Counted from the stretch's first letter, positions 8,492-18,459 are shown. The stretch: DNA of 64,000 nt from an uncultured Pelagibacteraceae bacterium (GCA_902618205.1 CACMZL010000001.1:310001-374000); one strand, 5' to 3'. Translations and numbers: made by a program. Notes: generated by a model not told the origin, from the letters alone.

Positions 8492-8986
8492 ATGAAATAC
8501 AAAAAAAAATCACATAAAGTATCAATTGTAATGGGCAGTCAGTCTGATTACAAAACAATGAAGAATTGTGAAAAAGTTCTTAAGATTTTAAAAGTTAATT
8601 ATGAGACAAATATCGTCTCTGCACATAGAACGCCTGATAGACTATATACCTATGCAAAGAAAGCAGAAAATAATAATATTTCTATTATTATTGCTGGGGC
8701 TGGAGGATCAGCACATTTACCTGGTATGATTGCTGCAATAACTAGAATTCCGGTCATAGGTGTTCCCATTGAAAGTAAAAAGTTAAAAGGTTTAGATAGC
8801 CTACTATCAATTGCTCAAATGCCAAAAGGAATTCCTGTTGGTACTGTTGCTATTGGTGAAGATGGTGCAATCAATGCTGGTTTATATGCTGCTTCAATTA
8901 TAGCTACGTATGATAACAATGTAAAAAAAACACTTTTAAATTGGCGAAAAAAACAAACATCAAAAGTAAAAAAAAAACCAAAGTAA
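8492..8986 (+). CDS. purE: N5-carboxyaminoimidazole ribonucleotide mutase
   Basis: PurE converts N5-CAIR, made by PurK, to CAIR in purine synthesis. The 164-residue protein shows VMGSQSDYKTM (substrate-phosphate loop), VSAHRTPDRL with the catalytic His, and AGAGGSAHLPGMIAA. Length is normal. A lysine-rich tail (KKQTSKVKKKPK) is an added feature. It ends 3 bases before purK, with which it forms an operon. The divergent neighbour is the M19 dipeptidase. Confidence 0.97.
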   Translation: MKYKKKSHKVSIVMGSQSDYKTMKNCEKVLKILKVNYETNIVSAHRTPDRLYTYAKKAENNNISIIIAGAGGSAHLPGMIAAITRIPVIGVPIESKKLKGLDSLLSIAQMPKGIPVGTVAIGEDGAINAGLYAASIIATYDNNVKKTLLNWRKKQTSKVKKKPK

Positions 8987-8989
8987 TTA

Positions 8990-10033
8990 ATGTCTAAACC
9001 TGATCTTGGAATTATAGGTGGAGGACAATTAGGAAGTCTATTAGCATCCGCAGCAAAAAAACTTAATATTAAAACGGTTATTTTATCAGATGATAAAGAT
9101 GCACCCGCAATTAATTTTGCAGATGAATTTATTTATGGAGATTACCAAGACATAAATATCATCAATAACTTTTTAGAAAAAGTTGATCTTGTTACTTATG
9201 AGTTTGAAAATATCCCATACGAAATATTGAAAAAAATTAATGAAACCAAATCTGTATTACCAAGCCCCGAAATAAATAAATTAATTCAAAATAGAATGAC
9301 TGAAAAAGAGTTTTTGAATAAAAACAATATAACTACAACACAGTTTGTAAGTATTAACGATTTAGATGATATAAAAATAAACGATAGATTAATACCTGGT
9401 TTATTGAAAACTTGTACACTTGGTTATGATGGAAAGGGCCAATATAAAATAAATAATGCAAATGATTTAAATGAAGATTTTGATTTTTCAAAAGGCTACA
9501 TCTTGGAAAAGATAGTAAATTTAAAAAAAGAAATTTCAGTAGTGGTTACAAGATTTGGTCATCAAAAATATGAAATTTATGATCCAATTGAAAATTATCA
9601 TGAAGACCAGATTTTAAAACACTCCAAAATTCCCGCTGATATAAGTGATGAAATTAAAAATAAAGCATTGGACTGGGCAAAAACAGTGGCTGAAGAGCTT
9701 GATTATATTGGTACTATGTGCGTTGAATTCTTTATAGATAAAAATAATAATTTATATGCCAATGAAGTTGCGCCAAGAGTACATAATTCTGGACACCTAA
9801 CTATAAATTCACACAACATTAGCCAATTTGAAAATCATATCAGAGCTGTATGTGGACTTGAAAAATTAGAAACAAAAAAAATTTATAATGCAAAAATGCT
9901 TAATTTGATTGGTGAGGATATATTAGATTATAAAAATAAAAAATTTAAAGAAAATGAATTTTTTTATGATTATTTAAAAAAAGAAGTTAAAGCTAAAAGA
10001 AAAATGGGACATTTAACAACTATAGAAAAATAG
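8990..10033 (+). CDS. purK: N5-carboxyaminoimidazole ribonucleotide synthetase
   Basis: PurK is an ATP-grasp enzyme that carboxylates AIR with bicarbonate and ATP. The 347-residue sequence starts with the typical GIIGGGQLGSLLASAAKKL, has TYEFENIP near residues 69-76, the ATP-grasp stretch LLKTCTLGYDGKGQY, and the metal and substrate motif FIDKNNNLYANEVAPRVHNSGH. It follows purE with a 3-base gap. It ends within 3 bases of the convergent SRAP gene. Confidence 0.96.
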   Translation: MSKPDLGIIGGGQLGSLLASAAKKLNIKTVILSDDKDAPAINFADEFIYGDYQDINIINNFLEKVDLVTYEFENIPYEILKKINETKSVLPSPEINKLIQNRMTEKEFLNKNNITTTQFVSINDLDDIKINDRLIPGLLKTCTLGYDGKGQYKINNANDLNEDFDFSKGYILEKIVNLKKEISVVVTRFGHQKYEIYDPIENYHEDQILKHSKIPADISDEIKNKALDWAKTVAEELDYIGTMCVEFFIDKNNNLYANEVAPRVHNSGHLTINSHNISQFENHIRAVCGLEKLETKKIYNAKMLNLIGEDILDYKNKKFKENEFFYDYLKKEVKAKRKMGHLTTIEK

Positions 10034-10035
10034 TT

Positions 10036-10659
10036 TTAAGATATAGTTTGTATCAAAGAAATATTATTGTTTGTAGGTTTATTAACTTCCTTTGAGACTT
10101 CATGAAAGTTTAATTTTGTTTTTTTACACTCTTTAAGAAAACTCGATCCTGTTAATTCAAGATTTAAATATCTATTAACATCATTTTCATTAATTATAAC
10201 AGGTTGTCTATGATGTACTTCTTTAATATTTTCATCTGCATCCTCGGTTATTAAACAAAATTGATCATTGTCATAAATAGCCGCTAAATACATAAGCTTT
10301 TTATCCTCTCTTAAAAAATAATAAGGTGTTTTATTTTCTTTTTCTCTTTTCCATTCATAAAAACCATCTGCTACAGCTACACATCTATGTAGTCGAATTA
10401 ATTTTTTGAAAGACACTTTTTCATCAATAGTTTCTAGTCTTGCATTTATTAAAGGTTTAAAATCTTTTTGTTTAGCCCAGCTAGGTACTACTCCCCACTT
10501 TAAATTTTCAAGAGTATTTCCATTATTATATTTTTTAATCACAGGTAATTTTTGAAATGGATGTGCATTATAATTTTCATTATCTTCAACTTGTATAGCT
10601 GACTTAACAAGTTTTTTTGTTTTTGTAACGGGGCTAGTTATTACGTATCTTCCACACAT
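10036..10659 (-). CDS. SRAP domain protein (YedK/HMCES type)
   Basis: SRAP proteins form a covalent link through Cys2 with abasic sites in single-stranded DNA. The 207-residue protein begins MCGRYV with the nucleophile Cys2, and carries INARLET with the conserved Asn, DGFYEWKR with the catalytic Glu, and VHHRQPVII at the usual position of the active-site His. Length is typical. It is divergent from the GNAT gene with only 36 bases between start codons, so promoters must overlap. No LexA-type site was recognised there. Confidence 0.92.
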   Translation of the reverse strand: MCGRYVITSPVTKTKKLVKSAIQVEDNENYNAHPFQKLPVIKKYNNGNTLENLKWGVVPSWAKQKDFKPLINARLETIDEKVSFKKLIRLHRCVAVADGFYEWKREKENKTPYYFLREDKKLMYLAAIYDNDQFCLITEDADENIKEVHHRQPVIINENDVNRYLNLELTGSSFLKECKKTKLNFHEVSKEVNKPTNNNISLIQTIS

Positions 10660-10695
10660 ATTTAATTTTCTTGGTTTAATCTAAATTTAGATTAT

Positions 10696-11166
10696 ATGTT
10701 TTTCAAAACTATGAAATCAATAGAAAATAATTTTGATGATCCGCAAGTAAATGAGTTGCTAACTAAGCATTTTATTGAATTGAGATCAGTTTCTCCTGAG
10801 GGAAGTTCGCATGTATTAGATATACCTGGATTAAAGGACCCAAGTATAAAATTCTGGAGTTTATGGGAAAATAATGAATTAATTGGTTGTGGAGCTCTAA
10901 AATTATTTGATGAAACACATGGAGAATTTAAATCTATAAGAGTTTCAGATAAGTTTAGAAATAAAAAATATGGTAGAAAAATAATTTCACATCTTATTGA
11001 AAAATCTAAACAAATAGGAATCACTAAACTAAGTGTCGAAACTGGTGCAGGTGATTTTTTTGCACCTGCTAGAAAACTTTTTAAAAGTTTTGGTTTCGAA
11101 GAGTGTGGGCCTTTTGCGCACTATAAAGATGATCCTAATTCATGCTATTATTCAGTAGATATTTGA
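10696..11166 (+). CDS. GNAT family N-acetyltransferase
   Basis: The 156-residue protein matches a widespread small GNAT family. Visible pieces are LTKHFIELRSVSPEGSSHVLDIPGL, ENNELIGCGALKLF, the acetyl-CoA loop region RVSDKFRNKKYGRKIISHLI, and the C-terminal GAGDFFAPARKLFKSFGFEECGPF. An alternative ATG lies 15 bases inside (10711). The substrate is not predictable from sequence. A ribosome-site-like GAGGAG follows its stop and serves the next gene, so the two are probably co-transcribed. Confidence 0.85.
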   Translation: MFFKTMKSIENNFDDPQVNELLTKHFIELRSVSPEGSSHVLDIPGLKDPSIKFWSLWENNELIGCGALKLFDETHGEFKSIRVSDKFRNKKYGRKIISHLIEKSKQIGITKLSVETGAGDFFAPARKLFKSFGFEECGPFAHYKDDPNSCYYSVDI

Positions 11167-11176
11167 GGAGTTTAGT

Positions 11177-11617
11177 TTGGAAACTGATAAATCGAGACCA
11201 TTTGTATTATATGTTGCCGAAATCATTTATCAAAAGATATATGAAATCAAAATTAAAAACCCTAATTTAACTAATATTCAAGCTTTTGAAATATTTATTG
11301 CATCAGATGATTATAATGAAATTAGTTCAGGAAGTTTTCATGATAAGTGGTTTAAAGAACTTGAGAGCAATGACTACGTAGATAAATCTACAAAAAAAAA
11401 GATTAATCAAGAAACTATAAGACTTTTACAAATACAAAAAGATACTATGATTAAACAATTAATGAAAATCCCAAAATTATATTATGCAAAAAGTCACTTT
11501 CCGTTGGAGTTATCTCAAAGAGCATTTGATCATTTGTGGAGAGTTTGTGAAAGTTATGAACTTTGGTGTAAAGAAACTAAACAAAATGGATTAATATTAT
11601 TAAATTTAACAGAATAA
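11177..11617 (+). CDS. Conserved-looking 146-residue protein of unknown function
   Basis: I do not recognise this protein. It appears mainly helical, with charged surfaces, no signal peptide and no TM helix. Distinctive stretches are SFHDKWFKELESNDYVDKSTK and LELSQRAFDHLWRVCESYELWC near the C-terminus. The start is taken as TTG at 11177, preceded by GAGGAG at 11165-11170. It lies 10 bases after the GNAT gene and 3 bases before the transporter gene, suggesting one transcript. Confidence 0.65.
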   Translation: METDKSRPFVLYVAEIIYQKIYEIKIKNPNLTNIQAFEIFIASDDYNEISSGSFHDKWFKELESNDYVDKSTKKKINQETIRLLQIQKDTMIKQLMKIPKLYYAKSHFPLELSQRAFDHLWRVCESYELWCKETKQNGLILLNLTE

Positions 11618-11620
11618 TTT

Positions 11621-13237
11621 ATGAATAATAAAATTTTGAGATTTATAGATAGTACTTTAATAGATTTAGGAAGACAGTTTAAGTGGACTTATCTACCACC
11701 GTTGATGATTTATCTTGCTGCTGGTATTTCAGGACTAACAGGCATTGTTGGAACTTTTTTTGTTAAAGACTATCTAAACTTATCTGCTGCTTTCCTTGCT
11801 GGACTGGGTTTTTGGGCTGGAATTCCATGGGCATTGAAGATGCCTTTAGGTCATCTTGTTGATCTAATCTGGAATAGAAAAAATTACATGGTTTTTGTAG
11901 GAGCATCCTTAATCTCATTAAGTTTAATTATAATGTACGGTTTAATAATTCATACTGAATGGATGTCATCAATTCTTTCAGTAGAGACATGGTTTGTGAT
12001 CAGTGTTTTACTTGCTCCAATTGGTTATGTTGTGCAAGATGTTGTAGCTGATGCTATGACTGTGGAAGCAGTTCCTTTAGTAGATGACAGCGGAAATAAA
12101 TTTTCAAGAGATGAAATCAAACTTATGCATACAACAATGCAAACTCTTGGAAGATTTGCAATAATTGGCGGAACTGTTTTAGTTGCTTTAGCTAATGTAA
12201 TTCTATTTAAAGGAGTAGACGAACTTGAACAAGCAGATAAGATAAGTTTATACGGTTCAATTTATATATATGCTTTAATTATTCCAATTGTATCTGTACT
12301 AGGAATATTTCTTGCTTCATATCTAAAAAATCAAAAGAAAAAAAAACTTATTGAACAAGGTTTAGAGGGTGACCAAGATTATGCTCCTTCAGAGAAAACT
12401 GAAGTAAACTGGTGGATATTAGGTGGAAGCTTAGTTTTTGTTATTTTCACTTTAGGTATTGGATCATTCAAAGTACCTTTTGCTCAAGAAATTGTTTTCG
12501 TAGGTTCAATGGCAATTATTCTATTTTTAATGAATAAATTAGTTAAAGAACTTCCTCAGGATTTAAGACTTACTGTTGTAGGCACTGCAATAATAATTTT
12601 TATTTTTAGAGCAATGCCAGGACCTGGTCCAGGTTTATCGTGGTTTGAAATTGATGTACTTGAATTCAATGAACAATTTTTTTCTGTATTATCTCTTATA
12701 GCCTCTGTTTTAACGCTTGTTGGTATTATTTTATTAAGACCATTTATGGCAAACAATTCAATAGCTAGAATAATAGTGATTTTATCTATTGCAGGTGCCA
12801 TTTTATTTTTACCAAGTGTTGGTATGTATTATGGATTTCACAACTGGACATCATCTATTACTAATGGAGTTGTTGATGCCAAGTTTATTGCAATATTAAA
12901 TACTGCACTTGAGTCACCTTTGGGACAAGTCTCAATGATACCATTGCTTGCATGGATTGCTAAAAATGCACCTTCGCACTTAAAAGCAACTTTCTTTGCA
13001 GTATTCGCATCTTTTACAAATCTTGCTTTATCAGCAAGTGCTTTGGGGACTAAATATTTAAATGAAATTTATGTTATTACTAGAGAGGTAAAAGATAAGG
13101 TAACAAACGCTATTCTTACCACTGCCGATTATTCAGATCTAGGTATTTTGTTGATAACAGTAACACTAATAACTTTAATAATTCCAATTGTGTTTGTGGT
13201 TATTATTCAAAAAACTAAATTTAAAACTTCAGAATAA
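11621..13237 (+). CDS. 12-TM MFS-type transporter (BT1/PucC-like)
   Basis: The 538-residue integral membrane protein has about twelve hydrophobic helices. It opens with a short amphipathic stretch, then PLMIYLAAGISGLTGIVGTFFV, and a motif WAGIPWALKMPLGHLVDLIWNRK that recalls the loop 2-3 region of the BT1/folate-biopterin and PucC branches of the MFS. A charged cytoplasmic loop with KNQKKKKLIEQGLEGDQ separates the halves. The substrate is unknown. It is the third gene of the 10696-13237 run and converges on soxG with a 3-base gap. Confidence 0.68.
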   Translation: MNNKILRFIDSTLIDLGRQFKWTYLPPLMIYLAAGISGLTGIVGTFFVKDYLNLSAAFLAGLGFWAGIPWALKMPLGHLVDLIWNRKNYMVFVGASLISLSLIIMYGLIIHTEWMSSILSVETWFVISVLLAPIGYVVQDVVADAMTVEAVPLVDDSGNKFSRDEIKLMHTTMQTLGRFAIIGGTVLVALANVILFKGVDELEQADKISLYGSIYIYALIIPIVSVLGIFLASYLKNQKKKKLIEQGLEGDQDYAPSEKTEVNWWILGGSLVFVIFTLGIGSFKVPFAQEIVFVGSMAIILFLMNKLVKELPQDLRLTVVGTAIIIFIFRAMPGPGPGLSWFEIDVLEFNEQFFSVLSLIASVLTLVGIILLRPFMANNSIARIIVILSIAGAILFLPSVGMYYGFHNWTSSITNGVVDAKFIAILNTALESPLGQVSMIPLLAWIAKNAPSHLKATFFAVFASFTNLALSASALGTKYLNEIYVITREVKDKVTNAILTTADYSDLGILLITVTLITLIIPIVFVVIIQKTKFKTSE

Positions 13238-13240
13238 TTT

Positions 13241-13819
13241 TTATTCAGCTTTATAGCCAAATTCTAAACAAGCATCAGTTATTGAGTGGTAAAGAGATTC
13301 ACCAAAACTTCTTAAAGCAAATACTCTTACCTTTCTTGGATTAGAGCTAATAAAATCAATAGTTATTGTAATTGCATGAAAAGCAGAATTAGAACATTTT
13401 CCTTCATCAAGACCATCTAAATTTAACGGACAACCTTTTTTCAATACTTCATCTACCAAAGAACCTTCTAATTCAAGTATTGTTCTTGAATGAGATAGAT
13501 CTGTTAATGCAAAATCATCATGACTTAAGTTCTCTAAAATAGATTTTTCTATTTCTCTATTTTTTGAAACGACTAACCAATTATCAGGTCCCATCCATAA
13601 AATTCTTGTATTAACATTTGAAGATACCAAAAGTGTCTGAGGTAAATTTAAATTATCTATTTTTAATTTATCAATACTAATTAAAGATTTTTTATATTTA
13701 ACAATTTGATAAATCAAAATATCTTTAATTTCCTTAATATTTATTATTTCATCTTTACTATCGTGATTGCCAAACAATCCATGTTTATGAATATTTTCTA
13801 GTGCAGAAACATTTTTCAT
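13241..13819 (-). CDS. soxG: Sarcosine oxidase-type gamma subunit
   Basis: The 192-residue gamma subunit has a GcvT-like fold. Visible features are TRILWMGPDNWLVVS, ALTDLSHSRTILELEG and the cysteine-containing KGCPLNLDG, all typical of SoxG. Its start overlaps the alpha-subunit stop by 4 bases, and it ends the soxBDAG operon. Homologous subunits occur in N-methylglutamate dehydrogenase (MgdD), so the substrate cannot be fixed from this protein alone. Confidence 0.88.
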   Translation of the reverse strand: MKNVSALENIHKHGLFGNHDSKDEIINIKEIKDILIYQIVKYKKSLISIDKLKIDNLNLPQTLLVSSNVNTRILWMGPDNWLVVSKNREIEKSILENLSHDDFALTDLSHSRTILELEGSLVDEVLKKGCPLNLDGLDEGKCSNSAFHAITITIDFISSNPRKVRVFALRSFGESLYHSITDACLEFGYKAE

Positions 13820-16812
13820 GATCTTACTCTTTTTCCTTCTGGGTCAACATAATGTGAAGATATAACTTCTACTTCAATTGATTTATTTTTTAATGGTGAT
13901 ACTGCAAAAAACTTTTTACCTATCATGTTTTTTCCATCTTTCATAATTGCTAGAGAAAATGGATTATTATTTTCTACACTCCAACAAGAAGAAGAAACGT
14001 GACCAAGTTTAGGATTAGGTAATTTTGCATTCTGATCTTGGACGATATGAGATCCTTCAGGAATACTGGATTTTCTATCAATTGGAATAAGTCCAACAAT
14101 TTTTTGTCTGCTCTCAACATTAAATGCTTCTCTTCCTAAAGAATTTTTGCCAATAAAATCTTTTTTCTTTGAAACTAATCCATTTAATGAAACATCTGAT
14201 GGGATTGTTCGTCCATCTAATTCTGGTCCTGCAACGTGTCCCATTTCAATTCTTAATGTTGACAAAGCTTCAGTTCCGTAAGGCTGATTTCCAAATTCTT
14301 TTCCTACTTCCATCATTTTCTCCCACATGAACATACCATGATCTGATTTGACATTAATCTCATATGCAAGCTCACCAGAAAATGAAATTCTAAAAATTCT
14401 TGATGGAACACCAAAAAATTCTGCTTCTTTATAGCCCATAAAAGGCAAAGCATCGTTTGAAACATCTAAGTCTGGATATAATTTTGATAACATGTCTCTA
14501 GATTTGGGTCCTGCAATTGCAGCTCCTGCCCATTGCTCTGTTGTAGAGACAGCATTTACGTTTAATTCTGGCCAAACAATTTGAAGATAATATTCTAAGT
14601 GGGATAAAACATTTGCAGCTTGTGCTGTTGTAGTAGTCATATGATAATGATTTTCTGAAATTCTTGTTGTTGTTCCATCGTCCATGACAATTCCATCTTC
14701 TCTAAGCATTAATCCATATCTTGCTTTTCCAACAGGTAATTTCATCCAAGCATTTGTATAAACTCTATTTAAAAATTCTGCTGCGTCTGGACCTTTGATA
14801 TCAATTTTTCCTAAAGTTGTTACATCGCAGATACCGACGTTCTCTCTAACATTTTTTGCCTCTCTCTTTGAGGCTTCAAATAAAGTTTCATTTCCTTGTT
14901 TGTAATATCGAGGTCTCTTCCAGGCACCTGCATCGACAAAAACAGCATTATTTTTCTCATGCCATTCATGCATTGGAGTTTTTCTAGTCGGCATATATTC
15001 CATACCTACTTCACGACCAACTATTGTCCCGATTGTAATTGGTGTGAAAGGTGGTCTAAATGTTGTGTGTCCTACTTCAGGAACTATTTTATTTTCTATA
15101 TTTGATACCAACTGAAGACCATTTAAATTACTTGTACGGCCTTGATCTGTTGCCATTCCAAGAGTTGTGTATCTTTTGACATGCTCTATTGATCTGTAGC
15201 CTTCTCTTAGTGCAATTTCTATATCAGAAACAGATACATCGTTTTGAAAATCAACAAATCTTTTTGGATTTTCATTTTTAGGTAATGGCATACACCAAAA
15301 TTTATCATGAGCACCATATTTTTTTTCATTTACATTTGGAATTGCAATTTCTGTTTTAGTATCTGTAATTTTAGCAGAAAGATTTGAACCATTTTCAAAA
15401 CCATTTTTTAAACTTTCTTCTAAAGTAAAAGATCCATTTGCTGAACCGACTGATGTCTCATGTTGTTTTTTCTTATCTGGAATAAATGCATCAATTTTTT
15501 CTTCATACTTAAGTTTATTTCCTGATTGTGATGCTAAATGTACAGATGGTGTCCAAAATCCAGACACACAAATACAATCACAATCTACAGTTTCTATTTT
15601 CTCAAAAGAATTTTTATCTTTATTCAGTTTACCAATTTTTGCAGATTTAACTTTTTTGTATCCATTAGCAACTATAACACCATGAGAAAATCTTATATCA
15701 ATTCCCTTTGATTTAGCTTCATCGATTAATTCTGATGAATGTTCTTCTCTTGTATCTAATATAATTGGTTCAACATTATTTTTTTTGAACTCTAAAGCTG
15801 TTTCATATGCACTATCGTTATTTGTAAATATTAAAGGTTTCTTTCCAACCAATACTCCGTAGACTTTCATATATTCTTTTGCAGCTGCTGATAAAAATAT
15901 TCCTGGAGTATCATTGTTGCCAAACACAATTGGTCTTTCAATTGAACCAGTTGATAAAATTGTTTCTTTGGCTCTAATATACCAAAGTCTTTGTCTTGGG
16001 GTGAATTTTGATTTTTTCTCTAAATGATCACTTACTCTCTCAAACATAACCAACATGTTATGATCATAGTAACCAAAAACTTGAGATCTATTTTTTACAG
16101 TTACATTAGGCATAGATTTTAATTCAGTAATTATTTTTTCTGCCCAATCTTTTCCTGATAAATTATCGATGCTTACGTCATCAGTTAAAAGTGTTCCTCC
16201 AAATCTTGGTTTATCCTCAGCTAAAATTACTTTTGCTCCATTTTTTGCAGCAGCATAAGCACTTGCTAATCCAGAGGGTCCAGATCCAGTAACTAACAAA
16301 TCGCAATACTCAAATTTATGTTCATATCTTTCTTTATCTTTTTCTATCGAAGCAACCCCTAATCCTGCTGCTTTTCTAATGAAAGGTTCGTAAATTTTAT
16401 ACCAGAAACTTTTAGGCCACATAAATGTTTTGTAATAAAATCCAGCAGGGAAAAACATTTTTAAAAAATTATTAATTGCACCTACATCAAAATTTACAGA
16501 TGGCCAACAGTTTTGGCTCGTTGCAGACAAACCTTCAATAAGTTCCATTTCTGTTGCATTAACATTTGGCTCTGAATGACCATTGAATTCTACTTGAAGC
16601 TTTGCGTTTGGCTCCTCTACTCCTGCACCAAAAAAACCTCTTGGTCTATGATATTTAAAACTTCTACCAACTAAGTGTATCCCATTTGCTATCAAAGCAG
16701 ATGCAATTGTATCACCTTCATATCCAAATAATTTTTTACCATTAAAAGTAAAAGATATTTTTTTGTTTCGATTAATTAATCCCTCTTTATTTAATCTAAA
16801 TGGTTGGCTCAT
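13816..16812 (-). CDS. soxA: Sarcosine oxidase-type alpha subunit
   Basis: At 998 residues this is the large subunit of a heterotetrameric sarcosine oxidase or the related N-methylglutamate dehydrogenase. Domain order is normal: an N-terminal ferredoxin-like domain (about 15-110, with SFKYHRPRGFFGAGVEEPNA), a dinucleotide-binding domain starting near residue 172 (LLVTGSGPSGLASAYAAAKNG) and a C-terminal GcvT-like folate domain (about 615-998, with MHEWHEKNNAVFVDAG and a FSGELAYEINVKSDHG stretch). The folate domain should capture the methyl carbon as 5,10-methylene-THF. It overlaps both soxD and soxG by 4 bases. Confidence 0.92.
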   Translation of the reverse strand: MSQPFRLNKEGLINRNKKISFTFNGKKLFGYEGDTIASALIANGIHLVGRSFKYHRPRGFFGAGVEEPNAKLQVEFNGHSEPNVNATEMELIEGLSATSQNCWPSVNFDVGAINNFLKMFFPAGFYYKTFMWPKSFWYKIYEPFIRKAAGLGVASIEKDKERYEHKFEYCDLLVTGSGPSGLASAYAAAKNGAKVILAEDKPRFGGTLLTDDVSIDNLSGKDWAEKIITELKSMPNVTVKNRSQVFGYYDHNMLVMFERVSDHLEKKSKFTPRQRLWYIRAKETILSTGSIERPIVFGNNDTPGIFLSAAAKEYMKVYGVLVGKKPLIFTNNDSAYETALEFKKNNVEPIILDTREEHSSELIDEAKSKGIDIRFSHGVIVANGYKKVKSAKIGKLNKDKNSFEKIETVDCDCICVSGFWTPSVHLASQSGNKLKYEEKIDAFIPDKKKQHETSVGSANGSFTLEESLKNGFENGSNLSAKITDTKTEIAIPNVNEKKYGAHDKFWCMPLPKNENPKRFVDFQNDVSVSDIEIALREGYRSIEHVKRYTTLGMATDQGRTSNLNGLQLVSNIENKIVPEVGHTTFRPPFTPITIGTIVGREVGMEYMPTRKTPMHEWHEKNNAVFVDAGAWKRPRYYKQGNETLFEASKREAKNVRENVGICDVTTLGKIDIKGPDAAEFLNRVYTNAWMKLPVGKARYGLMLREDGIVMDDGTTTRISENHYHMTTTTAQAANVLSHLEYYLQIVWPELNVNAVSTTEQWAGAAIAGPKSRDMLSKLYPDLDVSNDALPFMGYKEAEFFGVPSRIFRISFSGELAYEINVKSDHGMFMWEKMMEVGKEFGNQPYGTEALSTLRIEMGHVAGPELDGRTIPSDVSLNGLVSKKKDFIGKNSLGREAFNVESRQKIVGLIPIDRKSSIPEGSHIVQDQNAKLPNPKLGHVSSSCWSVENNNPFSLAIMKDGKNMIGKKFFAVSPLKNKSIEVEVISSHYVDPEGKRVRS

Positions 16813-17078
16813 CTTATTTCTTCTGTAACTTTTGCTGTTTGGAAAATTTCATGTGTAGCGGTGTCTCTTTGCACCTTAATCCATTGTCTACATCCAGCTA
16901 TATGTTGCCATAACTCTATATGTTTCCCTCTTGGACTTTTTCTCATATAAACAAAATTATCCCAATCTTCACTAGATACTTCTTCATTTATATTAGGTCT
17001 TTTTACAGTTGCATCACCTCCATATGAAAATTCTTTTTGTGCTCTTAAACCGCAATAAGGACATTTGATGTATAACAT
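16809..17078 (-). CDS. soxD: Sarcosine oxidase-type delta subunit
   Basis: The 89-residue delta subunit is the small zinc-binding subunit. It starts MLYIKCPYCGLR with the CxxC pair and has the conserved core GGDATVKRP, YMRKSPRGKHIELWQHIAGCRQW, in which the His and Cys complete the zinc site. It lies 3 bases after soxB and overlaps soxA by 4 bases. Length and motifs are standard. Confidence 0.93.
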   Translation of the reverse strand: MLYIKCPYCGLRAQKEFSYGGDATVKRPNINEEVSSEDWDNFVYMRKSPRGKHIELWQHIAGCRQWIKVQRDTATHEIFQTAKVTEEIR

Positions 17079-17081
17079 TTT

Positions 17082-18338
17082 TTAACCAATCCAGGTTTTA
17101 GTTCCTAAACCTTTTTCATCTAAAAGATGGCCTGTAGAAAATCTATTTAATCTTAATTCTGAATTTAATTCATGAACTTGATCTTGTGCAATTGTGTGAG
17201 CAAATGTCCAACCTGAGACAGGAGTTGATTTAAAACCTCCATAACACCATCCACAATTTAAATATAAACCTTCAATATGAGTTTTATCAATTATTGGAGA
17301 ACCATCCATAGACATATCCATGATCCCTCCCCATGTCCTTAACATTTTTAATCTACTTAAAAATGGAAACAAAGCTAAGCCACCTGTCAATACATGTTGT
17401 ATAGTTGGCAAGTTACCTCTTTGGGCATAACTATTATATCCATCAAGATCACCACCCATTACCATCTCACCTTTATCTGATTGACTTATATAAAAGTGGC
17501 CTGCACCAAAAGTTACTACTCCGTCTAATAATGGTTTTACAGGTTCTGAAACACAAGCCTGCAGTACATGAGTTTCTATTGGCAGTGTCATATTTAATTT
17601 TTCAGCTAATATATTTGTGCTACCTGCAACACATAATCCAACTTTTTTTGCTTTAATATCTCCTCTTGAGGTTCTAATCCCTTTTATCTTTCCATTAACA
17701 ACATCAAAACCAGTGACCTCACAATGTTGTATTATATCTACTCCCATATCATCTGCTTGACGTGCGTAACCCCAAGCAACAGCATCATGTCTTGCGGTAC
17801 CAGCGCTTGGTTGCATTAAGCCTCCAAAAATTGGGAAACGTACTTCATCACTAAAGTCAGCCATTGGAATTAATTTTTTAACTTCGTCTCTATCCAATAA
17901 TTTTGCATCTATTCCATTTAATCTCATAGAGTTTCCTCTGCGAGCATATGCATTCATTTGAGCATCTGAGTGGGCTAAGTTTATTATTCCCCTTGGAGAA
18001 AACATCACATTAAAGTTCAGCTCTTGACTTAAGTTTCTCCATAAATCCATTCCAAATTCATTAAATCTTGCATTAGCATCGTACATAAAATTTGATCTTA
18101 TGATCGTTGTATTTCGACCGACATTTCCACCACCAATCCAGCCTTTCTCAATAATAGCTACATTTCTAATATTATGTTCTTTTGCTAAATAATATGCAGT
18201 AGCAAGACCGTGTCCTCCGCCTCCAATTATGACTACATCATATTCACTTTTTGGAGTTGGATCTTTCCAAGCAACTTCCCAATTTTGGTGATTGGAGAAA
18301 GCGTTTTTAATTAGACTAAATACTGAATATTTCTGCAT
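17082..18338 (-). CDS. soxB: Sarcosine oxidase-type beta subunit (FAD/FMN amine oxidase)
   Basis: This 418-residue flavoprotein is the catalytic subunit, oxidising the N-methyl group of a secondary amine. The dinucleotide fold DVVIIGGGGHGLATAYYLAKEH is near residue 33, followed by GGGNVGRNTTIIRSNF, and the C-terminal GGIMDMSMDGSPIIDKT and NCGWCYGGFKSTPVSG are typical of the beta subunit. It is the first gene of soxBDAG and divergent from fhs across 121 bases. In a methylamine-using cell the substrate may be sarcosine from glycine betaine, or N-methylglutamate as in MgdABCD; sequence alone does not decide. Confidence 0.9.
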   Translation of the reverse strand: MQKYSVFSLIKNAFSNHQNWEVAWKDPTPKSEYDVVIIGGGGHGLATAYYLAKEHNIRNVAIIEKGWIGGGNVGRNTTIIRSNFMYDANARFNEFGMDLWRNLSQELNFNVMFSPRGIINLAHSDAQMNAYARRGNSMRLNGIDAKLLDRDEVKKLIPMADFSDEVRFPIFGGLMQPSAGTARHDAVAWGYARQADDMGVDIIQHCEVTGFDVVNGKIKGIRTSRGDIKAKKVGLCVAGSTNILAEKLNMTLPIETHVLQACVSEPVKPLLDGVVTFGAGHFYISQSDKGEMVMGGDLDGYNSYAQRGNLPTIQHVLTGGLALFPFLSRLKMLRTWGGIMDMSMDGSPIIDKTHIEGLYLNCGWCYGGFKSTPVSGWTFAHTIAQDQVHELNSELRLNRFSTGHLLDEKGLGTKTWIG

Positions 18339-18459
18339 CCGTAAGTTTTATAAAATTAAATATAAGTTTTTGCTAATTTTTTTTATATATATTTTTTAGA
18401 TGTTTAAATACGTGACAAAAAAGGATAGTAATTCTGCTCATTAATAAGTAATTAGATTT

